A DNA stretch of 45,116 bases from JAMXLO01 sp035569235 (GCA_035569235.1 DATMND010000143.1:1-45116); one strand, 5' to 3'. Shown: positions 32,812-41,796, counted from the first letter of the stretch. Notes: generated by a model from the sequence alone, not told the origin. Numbers and translations: made by a program.

Positions 32812-33030
32812 TCAATGCTGGCCGGGCTTGGTGCCGTGGGCCCCCTGACCGGGCTGAGACGACGGGTCTGCAGTGGTCGGGCCGCACGCCGGGGCCAGTT
32901 CGTCCTGCACCATTTGGGAGCAGTCTGTAAGGATTGCGTCACTGCGCCCGACCGACGAACCGCCTCCCAGCCTTTGCACGACACCGTCAATTTCATCTGA
33001 AGACAACGGGTGATAGCTTGAGCAGACCAC
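32812..33030 (-). CDS. doubtful small hypothetical protein
   Basis: A 72-codon frame on the minus strand reads LSSDEIDGVVQRLGGG near the start and becomes Gly/Pro/Gln-rich. It begins 18 bp from the divergent gene at 33049. Composition is only weakly protein-like and no clear ribosome-binding site is visible. It is listed because the surrounding 280 bp (32765-33048) hold nothing else. Confidence 0.25.
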   Translation of the reverse strand: MVCSSYHPLSSDEIDGVVQRLGGGSSVGRSDAILTDCSQMVQDELAPACGPTTADPSSQPGQGAHGTKPGQH

Positions 33031-33048
33031 CTGTGATTTGCTGACGCG

Positions 33049-33501
33049 ATGGATCTTCAGGCAGCCCTCCGCGATCTTGCCCAGACAATGACCGGCGCCG
33101 ATCGGACATCCACGCCTGAAGCCCGGCTCCGGTTGGCCCGGCGGGTACTCATCAGCCGCGGTCTTGAGGCGGTGAAGATCGAGCCTCCCGCCAATCCCAC
33201 GCTCGATACCGTCATCAGAGCGGCAGCATCAGCGCCACAGACTCCGTCGCGTCAAACATTCGCTGTGCTCATGGTCCATGCGCTCGCCGTGAGGGGATTG
33301 GTGCCAACTGGTACAGCCAGTGATGTCCGTATTCTTATTGAAAGCGCATTGCCGCACGTGCTGCTGCGGTCCGGGTATCCATTCGGGGGAACGGCATACG
33401 AAAAGCATCAGGCATTGGATCGGCTACACACGAAGATTGACGAGCTTCTGGAACCCCTGCAACCAACATTTCCTAATTGGCAAGGACTGTACGCTGGCTA
33501 A
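33049..33501 (+). CDS. hypothetical cytoplasmic protein
   Basis: Encodes 150 residues with no signal peptide or membrane segment. It looks helical (MDLQAALRDLAQTM, LRLARRVLISRG) with a middle stretch PSRQTFAVLMVHALAVRGL and a C-terminal YEKHQALDRLHTKIDELL. Codon use matches the region. No ribosome-binding site is obvious. I do not recognise the family. It converges on the DUF2272 gene 25 bp away. Confidence 0.55.
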   Translation: MDLQAALRDLAQTMTGADRTSTPEARLRLARRVLISRGLEAVKIEPPANPTLDTVIRAAASAPQTPSRQTFAVLMVHALAVRGLVPTGTASDVRILIESALPHVLLRSGYPFGGTAYEKHQALDRLHTKIDELLEPLQPTFPNWQGLYAG

Positions 33502-33526
33502 TCGTAGCGGTCATGGGCAGACCTGG

Positions 33527-34390
33527 CTAACGGTCATAAAGGATTCGCAGCACGACGAACCAGGGATAACGCGCGTCAAGCACACGGTCTCCAGGATCAG
33601 CCAATTGCCCGTTGCTCGTGACCGGCACGTGCTTCATCGTCACCGCATGATCGACGTTACCTCCGATGACGCTGATTTGATCCTTTTCGCGAGAGACGAC
33701 GATGTCGCAATGCCCGGCGAATTTGTGCGCTGGCAGTTTCTCATACGTCAACGGACGCCTGGTACGCGAGAAACAGATAAGATCGCCGACAACAGGTGCA
33801 TACTCGTCTGCGCGCTCGGCGACCACTGCCCAGCCGGACGTGCGGCCGAGCTTCATATCCATGCCAATGTTGATATAGACATAGTGGGAGGGCGAGTAGG
33901 GGAAGCGCGCGCCTGCCCCCGCCGTTCGCATAATATAGCTGATGAAGGCAGCCGACCAGGCATAGTAATCGTCGCGACGCTCGTCGATTACCTGCCCGCT
34001 TTCATCGTGCTCCCCGGTCCACGCGGACTCACGGCGATCGCTGTCCTGGCCGAGCCACCAGTACTCTCCGATACGCTCCCAAAACCCTGGAAGGCGTTCG
34101 GGGTTGTCAATTGGCCCAGACTCTGAGTTCGTGTGCGGCGGGTCGTCATCCACCCGTGCGCCAAACAGGCGCCATTCCTGCTCCGCGATCGCCACGGCCT
34201 CGACGCGGCTGAACGGCTCATAGGGCATGCGCGCAAACGGCGGCGAGTGCCCGGACAGGGCATTGAACTGCTCGATTTGCGGCTTTGCGCTGGGTTCCTC
34301 TACCGCGGGCGGCGGGCTTGGCGCGCACGCCCCGAGGATGAGCGCCATGACGCAAAATGTTCGGACCGGTGCACACAAGCAAAGCTGCAT
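33527..34390 (-). CDS. DUF2272 lipoprotein, predicted cell-wall hydrolase-like
   Basis: Encodes 287 residues from the ATG at 34390. A lipoprotein signal ends in LILGAC (about residue 21). The DUF2272 domain (about 55-280) shows AIAEQEWRLFG, RIGEYWWLG, YYAWSAAFISYIMRTAGAG and FAGHCDIVVSREKDQISVIGGN. DUF2272 proteins resemble CHAP/NlpC-type papain-fold amidases, and the A-F motif near AWSAAF replaces the usual catalytic Cys with Ala, so activity is doubtful. It is divergent from two peptidoglycan-related genes. Earlier Mets at 34411 and 34480 are less consistent with the signal peptide. Confidence 0.75.
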   Translation of the reverse strand: MQLCLCAPVRTFCVMALILGACAPSPPPAVEEPSAKPQIEQFNALSGHSPPFARMPYEPFSRVEAVAIAEQEWRLFGARVDDDPPHTNSESGPIDNPERLPGFWERIGEYWWLGQDSDRRESAWTGEHDESGQVIDERRDDYYAWSAAFISYIMRTAGAGARFPYSPSHYVYINIGMDMKLGRTSGWAVVAERADEYAPVVGDLICFSRTRRPLTYEKLPAHKFAGHCDIVVSREKDQISVIGGNVDHAVTMKHVPVTSNGQLADPGDRVLDARYPWFVVLRILYDR

Positions 34391-34512
34391 GGGAGTCCCG
34401 CGGCGCTGCATCTGTGCGGCAAGACCGGGGACCGGAATTGGCCAGTAGGTTTTGTCCGCCAGGGCTTGTATACGAGACAACGCCGTAACGCTGCCAGATA
34501 GAGTTGCCGCCC

Positions 34513-35511
34513 GTGACCGCAGCCGAGATCGTTGCAGCCGCGACGGGTGCCGTCGCCCGAGCGGTCGCCGCTCACATCCCCGGAGCCGTTCTCGGGGCCG
34601 TTACGACGGCGGGCGACCGCGCAGCCGAGGCTTTTGGTGTGGCGCAGCGCGAACCGGGTCCCGCGCCAATGCACCGGGGTACATGGTTCGATCTCGCGTC
34701 TCTCACGAAGGTTCTTTTCACGACGCCGACGATCTTGCGCCTGGTGGCGCAGGGACGCATCGCGCTGGATGACAAACTGACCGTGGCGATTCCGGACCTG
34801 CGGCAATACGATCAGACCGCGGCGGAGCGCCATCTCACGTTCCGTCAATGCCTCAGCCACCAGACGCACCTGCCCGCGGTCGAGCCGATCTACACCTACG
34901 GCCTGGACGCGGCGACGTCACGCGCTTTCATCCTGCAGCGCGTCTGGCCGAAAGGGCCGCCGGTCTATTCCGACATCAATTTCATGCTGCTGGGCATCGC
35001 GATCGAGCGGCTGAGCGGATGCTCACTCGACGATCTGCCGCTGCCTCCGGGACTGGCGTGGCGTTCGGAGCCATCCGAAACCGCGGCGACCGAACGCTGC
35101 TCCTGGCGAGGCCGCGTGCTGCGCGGCGAGGTGCACGACGAGAATGCGTTCGCGCTGGGTGGTGCCGCCGGCCATGCTGGGCTGTTCGGCACGATCGACG
35201 GTGTCCTCGATGCCGCACAGCGCCTGCTGCAGGGAGTCGATCCTTGGCTGACCGAGTTGCGCACGCGGCAGTCGGCAACGCGATGCCTGGGTTGGGAGGC
35301 GCAGCATGCGGGATGGTCCGGCGGCAGTGCCTGCTCTGAGGAGACCATCGGTCACACCGGGTTCACCGGCACCGGCGTATGGATCGATTTCCAGCGCGGA
35401 CTATCCTGGGCGCTGCTGACCAACCGCGTACATCCATCGCGTCACCAGGACACCGGCATCGACGCATTGCGCCGCCAGGTCGGTGAACTGATAAGCCGTG
35501 GGATACCGTGA
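34513..35511 (+). CDS. beta-lactamase-family serine hydrolase
   Basis: Encodes 332 residues from GTG 34513; TTG 34504 is an alternative. The penicillin-binding fold motifs are present: S63-L-T-K66 (SxxK), Y152-S-D154 (in place of YxN) and HTG near 280. There is no signal peptide, so it is likely a cytoplasmic peptidase or esterase of the class C-like group rather than a resistance enzyme. The stop overlaps the start of the M15 peptidase gene by four bases (GTGA), so the two are translationally coupled. Confidence 0.83.
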   Translation: MTAAEIVAAATGAVARAVAAHIPGAVLGAVTTAGDRAAEAFGVAQREPGPAPMHRGTWFDLASLTKVLFTTPTILRLVAQGRIALDDKLTVAIPDLRQYDQTAAERHLTFRQCLSHQTHLPAVEPIYTYGLDAATSRAFILQRVWPKGPPVYSDINFMLLGIAIERLSGCSLDDLPLPPGLAWRSEPSETAATERCSWRGRVLRGEVHDENAFALGGAAGHAGLFGTIDGVLDAAQRLLQGVDPWLTELRTRQSATRCLGWEAQHAGWSGGSACSEETIGHTGFTGTGVWIDFQRGLSWALLTNRVHPSRHQDTGIDALRRQVGELISRGIP

Positions 35512-36311
35512 GGATTGGCCGGCGTTGTAGCGGCGCTGCCGCCGTCGCGCTGCTGTTCGGCGTCTCGGCTGTGAGCGCCCCGGCAGCCTCACTGGACAGG
35601 CTGCTTCGTGCCTATCCGGATGCGCTGGCCGGCTTCCACGACTCCACCCTGATTTGGCGCGACGGCACCCGCATGCCGGTCGGGGATGAGCGGTCTGACA
35701 GCAGCATGGAGGAGCAACTTCGGAACGGCACTATCCTCGATCAGTTGCGATTGGCGTACCCGGCAGGTGCGCCGGTTCCGCCGGCGCCGCAACAAGATCC
35801 GGGGCGTGTCCGCAACACAGCGTTCTTCGACAAGATGTATGGCGACTGCACGGCTGGAGCGGTGGCGCCGAAGCTCGCGGAAGTGGTGTGGCTGCCGAGC
35901 ACGTGGGGACATATCGTCAGAATCACGTCGGTCAACGGCGTCGATCGGCAGTTGGCCGTGATCTCTCGCGAACTGGATGCGCTGCCCGCCGCGGACAAGA
36001 AATTCCTGTATCCACTCGGCGGGACCTATGCCTGCCGGCCTGTTGCCGACACCGGTCAGACGAGTATGCATGCCTGGGGCGCGGCCATCGATATCAACCC
36101 GGCCTTTTCGGACTACTGGCTGTGGCACCGGACAGCCGGTATTAGCACAGCCTATGTAAACCGCATTCCCCTGGAAATCGTAGCCGTCTTCGAAAGGCAC
36201 GGCTTCATCTGGGGAGGGCGATGGGCGCACTTCGACACGATGCACTTCGAATACCGGCCCGAACTCCTGGGCGATCATCCAGAGGAAGAGAAGCCGAATG
36301 GTGGTCGCTAA
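35508..36311 (+). CDS. exported M15-family D-alanyl-D-alanine carboxypeptidase-like protein
   Basis: Encodes 267 residues starting at GTG 35508. A signal peptide (AAAVALLFGVSAVSAPAAS) precedes an M15 peptidase domain in the C-terminal half. The zinc motif SxHxxGxAxD is present as SMHAWGAAID (H188, D195), and the second His is in HFEY (H246), with WGGRWAHFDTMH before it. M15 enzymes trim D-Ala ends or cleave peptide stems of peptidoglycan. It is coupled to the serine hydrolase upstream. Confidence 0.85.
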   Translation: MRIGRRCSGAAAVALLFGVSAVSAPAASLDRLLRAYPDALAGFHDSTLIWRDGTRMPVGDERSDSSMEEQLRNGTILDQLRLAYPAGAPVPPAPQQDPGRVRNTAFFDKMYGDCTAGAVAPKLAEVVWLPSTWGHIVRITSVNGVDRQLAVISRELDALPAADKKFLYPLGGTYACRPVADTGQTSMHAWGAAIDINPAFSDYWLWHRTAGISTAYVNRIPLEIVAVFERHGFIWGGRWAHFDTMHFEYRPELLGDHPEEEKPNGGR

Positions 36312-36346
36312 ATTGGACCGTTATGCTCCCACGCCATGGCCGGGCA

Positions 36347-37264
36347 TCATCCGCCCGATGACTTCTCCGTCTCCGCAGGTGCGGGAGCCGTCGCGGCCGG
36401 CGTGGCGTGCGGTGCCGGTGTCTTGTCGATCGCGCCGGTCATCGGAATGAAGAACACCCCCATGTCGCGCTTCGAGTGGATCTTGCCCTCGGCGTCCTTG
36501 GTATAGACGTAGAGCACCTGTCCGCGCTTGAACGGCTGGCCGATCGGGATCACCAGCCGCCCGCCGGGCTTCATCTGCTTGAACAGATCGGGCGGCGCAT
36601 ACTGCGCGGCGCAAGTCACGATGATGATGTCGAAGCCGCCCTGCACCTCGGGCCAGCCGTAATACCCGTCGCCCACCCGCGTGCGCACGTTGTTATAGCC
36701 GAGCGGGGCGAAGATCTTGCTCACCGCCTTGCCCAACGGCTCGATGATCTCCACCGAATAGGCCTGCTTGACGATGCGCGACAGCAGCGCGCTCTGAAAG
36801 CCGCTGCCGGTGCCGATCTCCAGCGTCACATCGGCAGGCGTCGGCTTGCAGACCTGCGTCATGTAGGCCTGCCCGAGATAGTCCGACAGCGCCGACCCGT
36901 AGCCCAGGCCCCATGGCTTCGGAGTATCCTCGTAGGCGTCGCCGGGTGTAGCCCGACGTTCGGAATACAGATAGTGGAAATACTCGCGGGGTACCGCCTC
37001 GAATGCCGCCATCACGGCCGGATCGGCGGCGCCGAGGCGTTCCTTCAGATACCCATCGATGTGCTTCAGCGCCATCGTCTTGCGCTTCTGGATGGCGTCG
37101 AACTGCGCCTCGGTGAGGCTGGCTGGCCGGCCCGACGCCGCCATGGCGGTCTCGTAGGCGGACTTCGTCCAGGGCGGCGCGGCGCGCACCGGTTGTGCAA
37201 GGCACAGCGCGCCGGCGGCGGAGATCACTCCGCGGCGCGTGATCGGACGGAAAACAGTTGCCAC
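36347..37264 (-). CDS. pcm: Tat-exported protein-L-isoaspartate O-methyltransferase
   Basis: Encodes 305 residues from GTG 37264, with GAGGAAGAG upstream. A twin-arginine signal (PITRRGVISAAGALCLA, up to about VRAAP) is followed by the PCMT fold: VPREYF, the SAM-binding LEIGTGSGFQSALLSRIV (148-166) and IVTCAA. PCMT repairs isoaspartyl damage; most bacterial forms are cytosolic, so the Tat signal suggests a periplasmic enzyme. SAM is not normally found there, which is a puzzle. The C-terminus is a Pro/Ala-rich tail. The start lies inside the upstream gene (40-bp overlap). Confidence 0.87.
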   Translation of the reverse strand: MATVFRPITRRGVISAAGALCLAQPVRAAPPWTKSAYETAMAASGRPASLTEAQFDAIQKRKTMALKHIDGYLKERLGAADPAVMAAFEAVPREYFHYLYSERRATPGDAYEDTPKPWGLGYGSALSDYLGQAYMTQVCKPTPADVTLEIGTGSGFQSALLSRIVKQAYSVEIIEPLGKAVSKIFAPLGYNNVRTRVGDGYYGWPEVQGGFDIIIVTCAAQYAPPDLFKQMKPGGRLVIPIGQPFKRGQVLYVYTKDAEGKIHSKRDMGVFFIPMTGAIDKTPAPHATPAATAPAPAETEKSSGG

Positions 37265-39696
37265 GCGCGGCTCTTCCTCGCTGCTGGAAACGACACCAGC
37301 GCGATCACATACAACACCGCGGCGCATAGCAGAACCCGGCTGAACCCGGCTTCGCGCGCGATCAGGTTGGCCAGTGGCGTGGCCACCACTGAGAAGGCAC
37401 CGTTCAGCCCCCAGGCCCAGGGCAGGAACCCGCCGGAGCCGGAGCGCGCCAGGCCGAGTGGGAACGGCAGTCCGAGCGCCAGTGATACCGGCGCAAGAAC
37501 CGCGAGCACCAGCGCCGCCCGCGCCAACCACGGCAGACCAAGCGTGGCCAGGATTGCCGGCTGCAGCGCGAGCAGCACAGCGGCGCACCAGGTCAGGACG
37601 ACAAGGCACGCGAGGGCGACGCCGCGACGGGGCCAAGCGGTCATGCGGTCGGCCGTCATGCTGCCGAGGCCGGAGAACACCAGCATGCCGGTCAGGACCA
37701 CGGCGAAGCCGGATGTGCGATCGTTCAGCCACAGGCTGGCTTTCTCGATCAGGAAGATCTCGATGAACAGGAAACCGAGGCCCAGCGCCGGGAAATACAC
37801 GATCGGCCGCAACACGCCCGTCGCCGGCAGACGCAACCGGCGCGGCGCCACGAGAGGCACCAGCAGCACCAACAGGGCGAACACCGCCGCCTGCGCCAAG
37901 ACGGCCAGATTGACCAGCGCGCCGACCTCCGCCTGCGGTAGAATTTCTATCCGTTTTAGTATCGTCCCAAGCTGATCCAGCCGCAGCACGGCGTAGAAGA
38001 AGGGCCGATCCAGGGTGACAGGCGTCAGGTTGAATGCTGCCCGCGACGGGGCGGCTCCCCCTGCCAACACGGCCCCCGCCTCGTCCGCGATCGAATCGTC
38101 CGGCCCGTCCGCGGTAACCTCGCCGCTCGAGAACGATACCGCCGGCAGGTCGTTGTAGATGCCGGCACGCGCGGCTTCGACGTCGATGCCCGGATACCAC
38201 GACACGTCGAACGAACGCTCGTCGCTGAACTTCCGTAGGATCGCAATCCGCTCACTCTCCCAGGGTCGGTTGGACAGCAGGATGCGCACGCCCCAGGCGG
38301 ACCGATAGACCACCGTGTGAGCCGGCGGGTCGTCGATGCCCGCCTCCAGCAACGCGGCCCGGGCGGTCGCCAGCATGCGCTGCGCATAGATCGGAAAATC
38401 GCGGATCGAAACCGGAATGGACACGATCCCGCCGGGCGCAAGCGCGCGCAGATAACCGGCAATGGCCTGGTCGCTGAACGCCGTCGCATTCGCATCGGCC
38501 GCATCGAGGAAGTCGGCCGACAGATCGACCACGTCATACGCGCCGCCAAGGCGGGTCGTCGCAATGGGTCCTTCACCGGCGAGGCTCACGCGCGGATCGG
38601 CGGCCCAGGCGGGCGACGGCCCCAGCCCCTGTTGCAGCGATCGCAGCAGAACCGGCTCGGGCTCCAGCACGTGCACGCGCGATGCACCGAGTGCCAGAAT
38701 TTCCGCGGGCCGAAAGCCACCCGACGCGCCGGCGAGCAGCACGTTGGCGTGCGGGATCAGACGGTACGGCAGCGCGTCCAGCGCGGCGGCGGCGTAGCGG
38801 ACATCGAGCTGTCCTGGCCTGGGCAGCGCGGCGATCCGGTTGCCGTCGCGATATAGCCCGAAGGTCTGCGGCGGCCCCGGCACGCCGAGCATGCCGGCGT
38901 TGTTGGAGATGTCGGTGTCGACCCGCTCGGTGAAGTCGTCGAGCAACAGGTAATCGCCACGCGGCGCCAGCACGCTGGCCACTTCTCGGGCAGCGGGCGT
39001 GTGTAGCGGCGCGTAGATCGCCTTGAAGTCGTTGAACTGCGCCTGGTTGTCCAACAGCAGCAGCGCCTCGGCGCCCAGGAAGGCCACACCGGCCATCGCA
39101 GCGCCCGTCCAACGCCAGCGACCCGCGACGAACCACGCGCTCGCGGCCAGCGGGACCAGCAGCAGCGGCACCAGGAAGAATGCGTGCACCACGAACATCG
39201 CCGCCAGCACGACGCCCGCGCCAACACCCGCACCGGTCAGATCGAACGCGTAAACCACGCCGATGCGATCGGGATTCAGCACGAAGCTGAGGCTGACGAA
39301 CACGCCGGCCAGGAAGAAGAACGGCAGCAGGCAGGCATAGTAGCCGGCGATGTTCCAGATCTGCGGCACCCAGGTCGCCGGGTTCTGCAATTGCAGCGGG
39401 TTGAACGGATTGGTCGTGGTGAAGTGGAACCCAATCGCGGCGGAGGCGACGAGCAACGTCGGTAGTCCAGCCAGCAGCGCCTCGCCGTTGCGCGCGAAGG
39501 CGTCGCGAAACAGCGCCAGGATCACGCCGCTCAGCGCGAATCCGACCATGACGATGGAAATGACCCAGTAGCCATATTCGGACCACTTGGCGACGGCGAA
39601 ATACCGGGTGAGCGCCGTTTCGTATCCCACCGCCGCCAGCGATACGAGAAACAGCGGCACCAGGCCCGCGGGCATTGCAGCAAGACGCAGCCTCAC
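37225..39696 (-). CDS. membrane-embedded spermidine-synthase-like protein
   Basis: Encodes 823 residues: about six TM helices in the first 205, a spermidine-synthase-like Rossmann domain (about 235-580) and about six to seven more helices (about 605-800). The nucleotide loop is GASGGF (323-328) instead of GGGDG, with E345/E347 as the possible ribose-binding acid and ALAPGGIVSIPVS late in the domain. The catalytic Asp pair of true polyamine synthases is not clear, so activity may be altered. Start GTG 39696 overlaps the upstream stop. Related proteins are annotated as SpeE-like integral membrane proteins without a known reaction. Confidence 0.8.
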   Translation of the reverse strand: MRLRLAAMPAGLVPLFLVSLAAVGYETALTRYFAVAKWSEYGYWVISIVMVGFALSGVILALFRDAFARNGEALLAGLPTLLVASAAIGFHFTTTNPFNPLQLQNPATWVPQIWNIAGYYACLLPFFFLAGVFVSLSFVLNPDRIGVVYAFDLTGAGVGAGVVLAAMFVVHAFFLVPLLLVPLAASAWFVAGRWRWTGAAMAGVAFLGAEALLLLDNQAQFNDFKAIYAPLHTPAAREVASVLAPRGDYLLLDDFTERVDTDISNNAGMLGVPGPPQTFGLYRDGNRIAALPRPGQLDVRYAAAALDALPYRLIPHANVLLAGASGGFRPAEILALGASRVHVLEPEPVLLRSLQQGLGPSPAWAADPRVSLAGEGPIATTRLGGAYDVVDLSADFLDAADANATAFSDQAIAGYLRALAPGGIVSIPVSIRDFPIYAQRMLATARAALLEAGIDDPPAHTVVYRSAWGVRILLSNRPWESERIAILRKFSDERSFDVSWYPGIDVEAARAGIYNDLPAVSFSSGEVTADGPDDSIADEAGAVLAGGAAPSRAAFNLTPVTLDRPFFYAVLRLDQLGTILKRIEILPQAEVGALVNLAVLAQAAVFALLVLLVPLVAPRRLRLPATGVLRPIVYFPALGLGFLFIEIFLIEKASLWLNDRTSGFAVVLTGMLVFSGLGSMTADRMTAWPRRGVALACLVVLTWCAAVLLALQPAILATLGLPWLARAALVLAVLAPVSLALGLPFPLGLARSGSGGFLPWAWGLNGAFSVVATPLANLIAREAGFSRVLLCAAVLYVIALVSFPAARKSRAWQLFSVRSRAAE

Positions 39697-40580
39697 GGCC
39701 AGACGGTCCGGGCCATGAAGCCGGCCAGCAGCGCGTTGAAGCGCGCGGCGTCATCGACGAACAGCGCGTGGCCGGCGTCGCCGAACACCGCGACCTGGGT
39801 CCCTGGCCGGTTATGCGCCAGGTTCGCGGCCTGCTCCGACAGCCAGCCCGGCCGCACGACATACAGCACCGGCTTGTCGGTGGAATACAGCGCGTCACGC
39901 CAATAAGTTCGGGGGAAAGGGTAATTCAGCAGCGCCCGGCTGGCCTGCTCCGGCGTATGCAGCGTCGCCTCCGTGAGCCGGTCGAGATAGTCTTCGCTCT
40001 GCCTGCGGCGGAACATGCCTGTCACGAAGCGATGCATCGCTTCGTCGCGCGGCAGCACTGGAGCGATGCGATGCTTGGGCCTTGGTCTGGGCGGCGGCGG
40101 CGGTTCCTCGCCCACCGAATTATCCACCAGCACAAGCCCCGCCACCTTCAGGTCGCCATGGCTGCCTACATAAGCGAGCGTGTCGAGGACGCCCAATGAC
40201 CAGCCCACCAGGAGCGCCGGCACGGGCTCCAGATTCGCGATCAGTTCGGCGATGTCCTGCCCGCGCCGCCCGGGCTCGTAGCCGGATGACGGCGCATCCG
40301 AATCGCCCTGGCCGCGCGGATCGAACGCCACGACGTGGTAGCGCTGCGCGAAGGCTTGGATCTGCGGCTCCCAGATCCAGGCCGGCATGGTCCAGCCCGG
40401 TACAAAGACGATCGTATGTCCCGTGGACGGCCCCGCCTCCAGATAGTGCAGCCGCACCCCGTCGCTGGTCACGAAGTACTGGCTATGTGCCGCGGACCCG
40501 TTCTCCGCTGCCGCCGAATGACCCAGCGACAAAATAAGCAGAAGAGCCGCGATCAGGCGCTTGCAAGATGCCATCCGCAT
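39693..40580 (-). CDS. exported alpha/beta hydrolase
   Basis: Encodes 295 residues. A signal peptide (LIAALLLILSLGHSAAA) leads into an alpha/beta hydrolase: IVFVPGWTMPAWIW (oxyanion region), FDPRGQGDS, nucleophile elbow GWSLG and the catalytic His in FGDAGHALFVDD. ATG 40580 and 40574 are both possible starts. The stop overlaps the GTG of the SpeE-like gene by four bases. A Pro/Arg run (EEPPPPPRPRPKHR) sits in the cap region. The substrate is unknown. Confidence 0.87.
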   Translation of the reverse strand: MRMASCKRLIAALLLILSLGHSAAAENGSAAHSQYFVTSDGVRLHYLEAGPSTGHTIVFVPGWTMPAWIWEPQIQAFAQRYHVVAFDPRGQGDSDAPSSGYEPGRRGQDIAELIANLEPVPALLVGWSLGVLDTLAYVGSHGDLKVAGLVLVDNSVGEEPPPPPRPRPKHRIAPVLPRDEAMHRFVTGMFRRRQSEDYLDRLTEATLHTPEQASRALLNYPFPRTYWRDALYSTDKPVLYVVRPGWLSEQAANLAHNRPGTQVAVFGDAGHALFVDDAARFNALLAGFMARTVWP

Positions 40581-40655
40581 TTGGCCAGAACACCGACTTG
40601 CACCGCGTCGTGTCAATGCCAAACAGACGGCTGGTGTCAGCGCCTGGCCACCCGA

Positions 40656-41426
40656 CTACCTGACGTCCGTCAGCCGATGGAGTTCGGCTGGCCGGCGCAG
40701 CACGATGAACCCGCCTTCCAAATCCACCACACTGCTTTCCCGCCAGGTGCGCAACTGCTTGTTCACGCTCTCGCGCGATGCGGCGACAAGATTGCTGAGA
40801 TCGCGCTGCGACAGCTTCAGATCGATGCGGGTGCCATCGGGACACGGCCTGCCATAATCGTCCGCGAGCTTGAGCAGAACGCGTGCGAGGCGCACCGGGA
40901 GATCGAACAGTGCGATCTCCTCCAGCGCCAGGCTGGTGCGCCGCAACCTGCTGCACAGCACTGCGAGCAGGCGCAGGAAAAGATCCTCGTTCCGCCGCAG
41001 GAAGGGCAGGAAGTGGCGCCGTTCCACCACGAGCAGTAGCGTGTCCTCGATTGCCGATGCATCGGCGCTGCGCGGTTGGCCGTCGAGCAGGGCGATCTCG
41101 CCGAATATCTCGCCGGGACTGATGACGTTCAGGGTCACTTCCTTGCCGTCGCCCGAGACCGTGCTGATGCGCACCCGGCCGCGGAGCACCGCCATCAGCG
41201 CGGAACCGTTGTCGCCGCGCTGGAAGATCGTCTGGCCACGGCGAACGCGCCGCTCCGAGGCGAAATTCAGGATCTCGTCCAATTCGGCCTGCTGCATCGC
41301 TTGAAACAGCGGGCTGGCCGTCAGGGCAGCACGTCTTGCGTCGCGCTCAAGCCTCGCCACAGGCGTCTCCCGGTCCCGTTGCCCCGCCCCGCGGTTGGTT
41401 CCGCGACGGGCGAATTCCAGGGACAT
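40656..41426 (-). CDS. Crp/Fnr-family transcriptional regulator
   Basis: Encodes 256 residues from ATG 41426. The cyclic-nucleotide-binding fold runs from about 35 to 155, with the phosphate-binding-cassette-like GEIFGEIALLDGQPRSADASA, close to the GExxx..RxA pattern used for cAMP. The HTH lies in LSQRDLSNLVAASRESVNKQLRTW. No Fnr-type N-terminal Cys cluster is present. The gene diverges from a class III cyclase, which makes cAMP (or cGMP) the likely effector. A longer frame to 41573 is unconserved and runs through the repeat-bearing intergenic region. Confidence 0.9.
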   Translation of the reverse strand: MSLEFARRGTNRGAGQRDRETPVARLERDARRAALTASPLFQAMQQAELDEILNFASERRVRRGQTIFQRGDNGSALMAVLRGRVRISTVSGDGKEVTLNVISPGEIFGEIALLDGQPRSADASAIEDTLLLVVERRHFLPFLRRNEDLFLRLLAVLCSRLRRTSLALEEIALFDLPVRLARVLLKLADDYGRPCPDGTRIDLKLSQRDLSNLVAASRESVNKQLRTWRESSVVDLEGGFIVLRRPAELHRLTDVR

Positions 41427-41796
41427 TATGCGCCCCCTGTGCGCGATGTGGTATCCCGTTGGGCAAATCTGGAAATAGACCCCGTGGGCGCCGGATTTCC
41501 GTGTGCATCTGAAGCGGGGTTTCCTCGGGTCGCCGCCGTGCAAGGAGCTTGTCGGTCCGATCCGTGTGACCACATGTTGTAAGCTGGTCGTGCGTCGGTT
41601 GACGGTGACGATTCACCCTGCTCTCGTCATCCCCGCGCTCTATTCGTCATCCCCGCGAAAGCGGGGACCCAGCTGTGGCCTGGGTCCCCGCTTTCGCGGG
41701 GATGACGACAGGGATCGTGGTCCGAGCGTCAGATGATCCACTTATTCCGGTTGGCGATCGTAACCAACCCGAGCGGCGTTCTGACCGATTTCGTTC
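41427..41796. promoter_or_regulatory. 370-bp intergenic region between crp-like and cyclase genes
   Basis: No gene. It contains the palindromic repeat at 41644-41708, a truncated direct repeat of its arm at 41624-41637 and a short dyad GGTGA-CGAT-TCACC (41604-41617) that is only weakly like a Crp/Fnr site. Both divergent promoters must lie here. Confidence 0.55.
41644..41708. repeat. REP-like palindrome (second copy)
   Basis: Perfect 29-bp arms at 41644-41672 and 41680-41708 with a 7-base loop. The arms carry GTCATCCCCGCGAAAGCGGG, related to the copy inside the exporter gene. Fourteen bases of the outer arm (TCGTCATCCCCGCG) are repeated directly at 41624-41637. Confidence 0.95.

Noticed and set aside
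32812..33030. Treating the 72-codon minus-strand frame as a firm gene
   Set aside because: No ribosome-binding site and weak composition; kept only as a low-confidence entry.
37265..38200. N-terminal extension of the PCMT frame by over 300 codons
   Set aside because: It overlaps the SpeE-like gene in another frame and is Arg/Gly-rich noise; the GTG at 37264 with a good ribosome-binding site and Tat signal is the start.
41604..41617. GGTGA-CGAT-TCACC as a Crp/Fnr site
   Set aside because: The spacer is four instead of six bases and the half-sites do not match TGTGA well; too weak to call.
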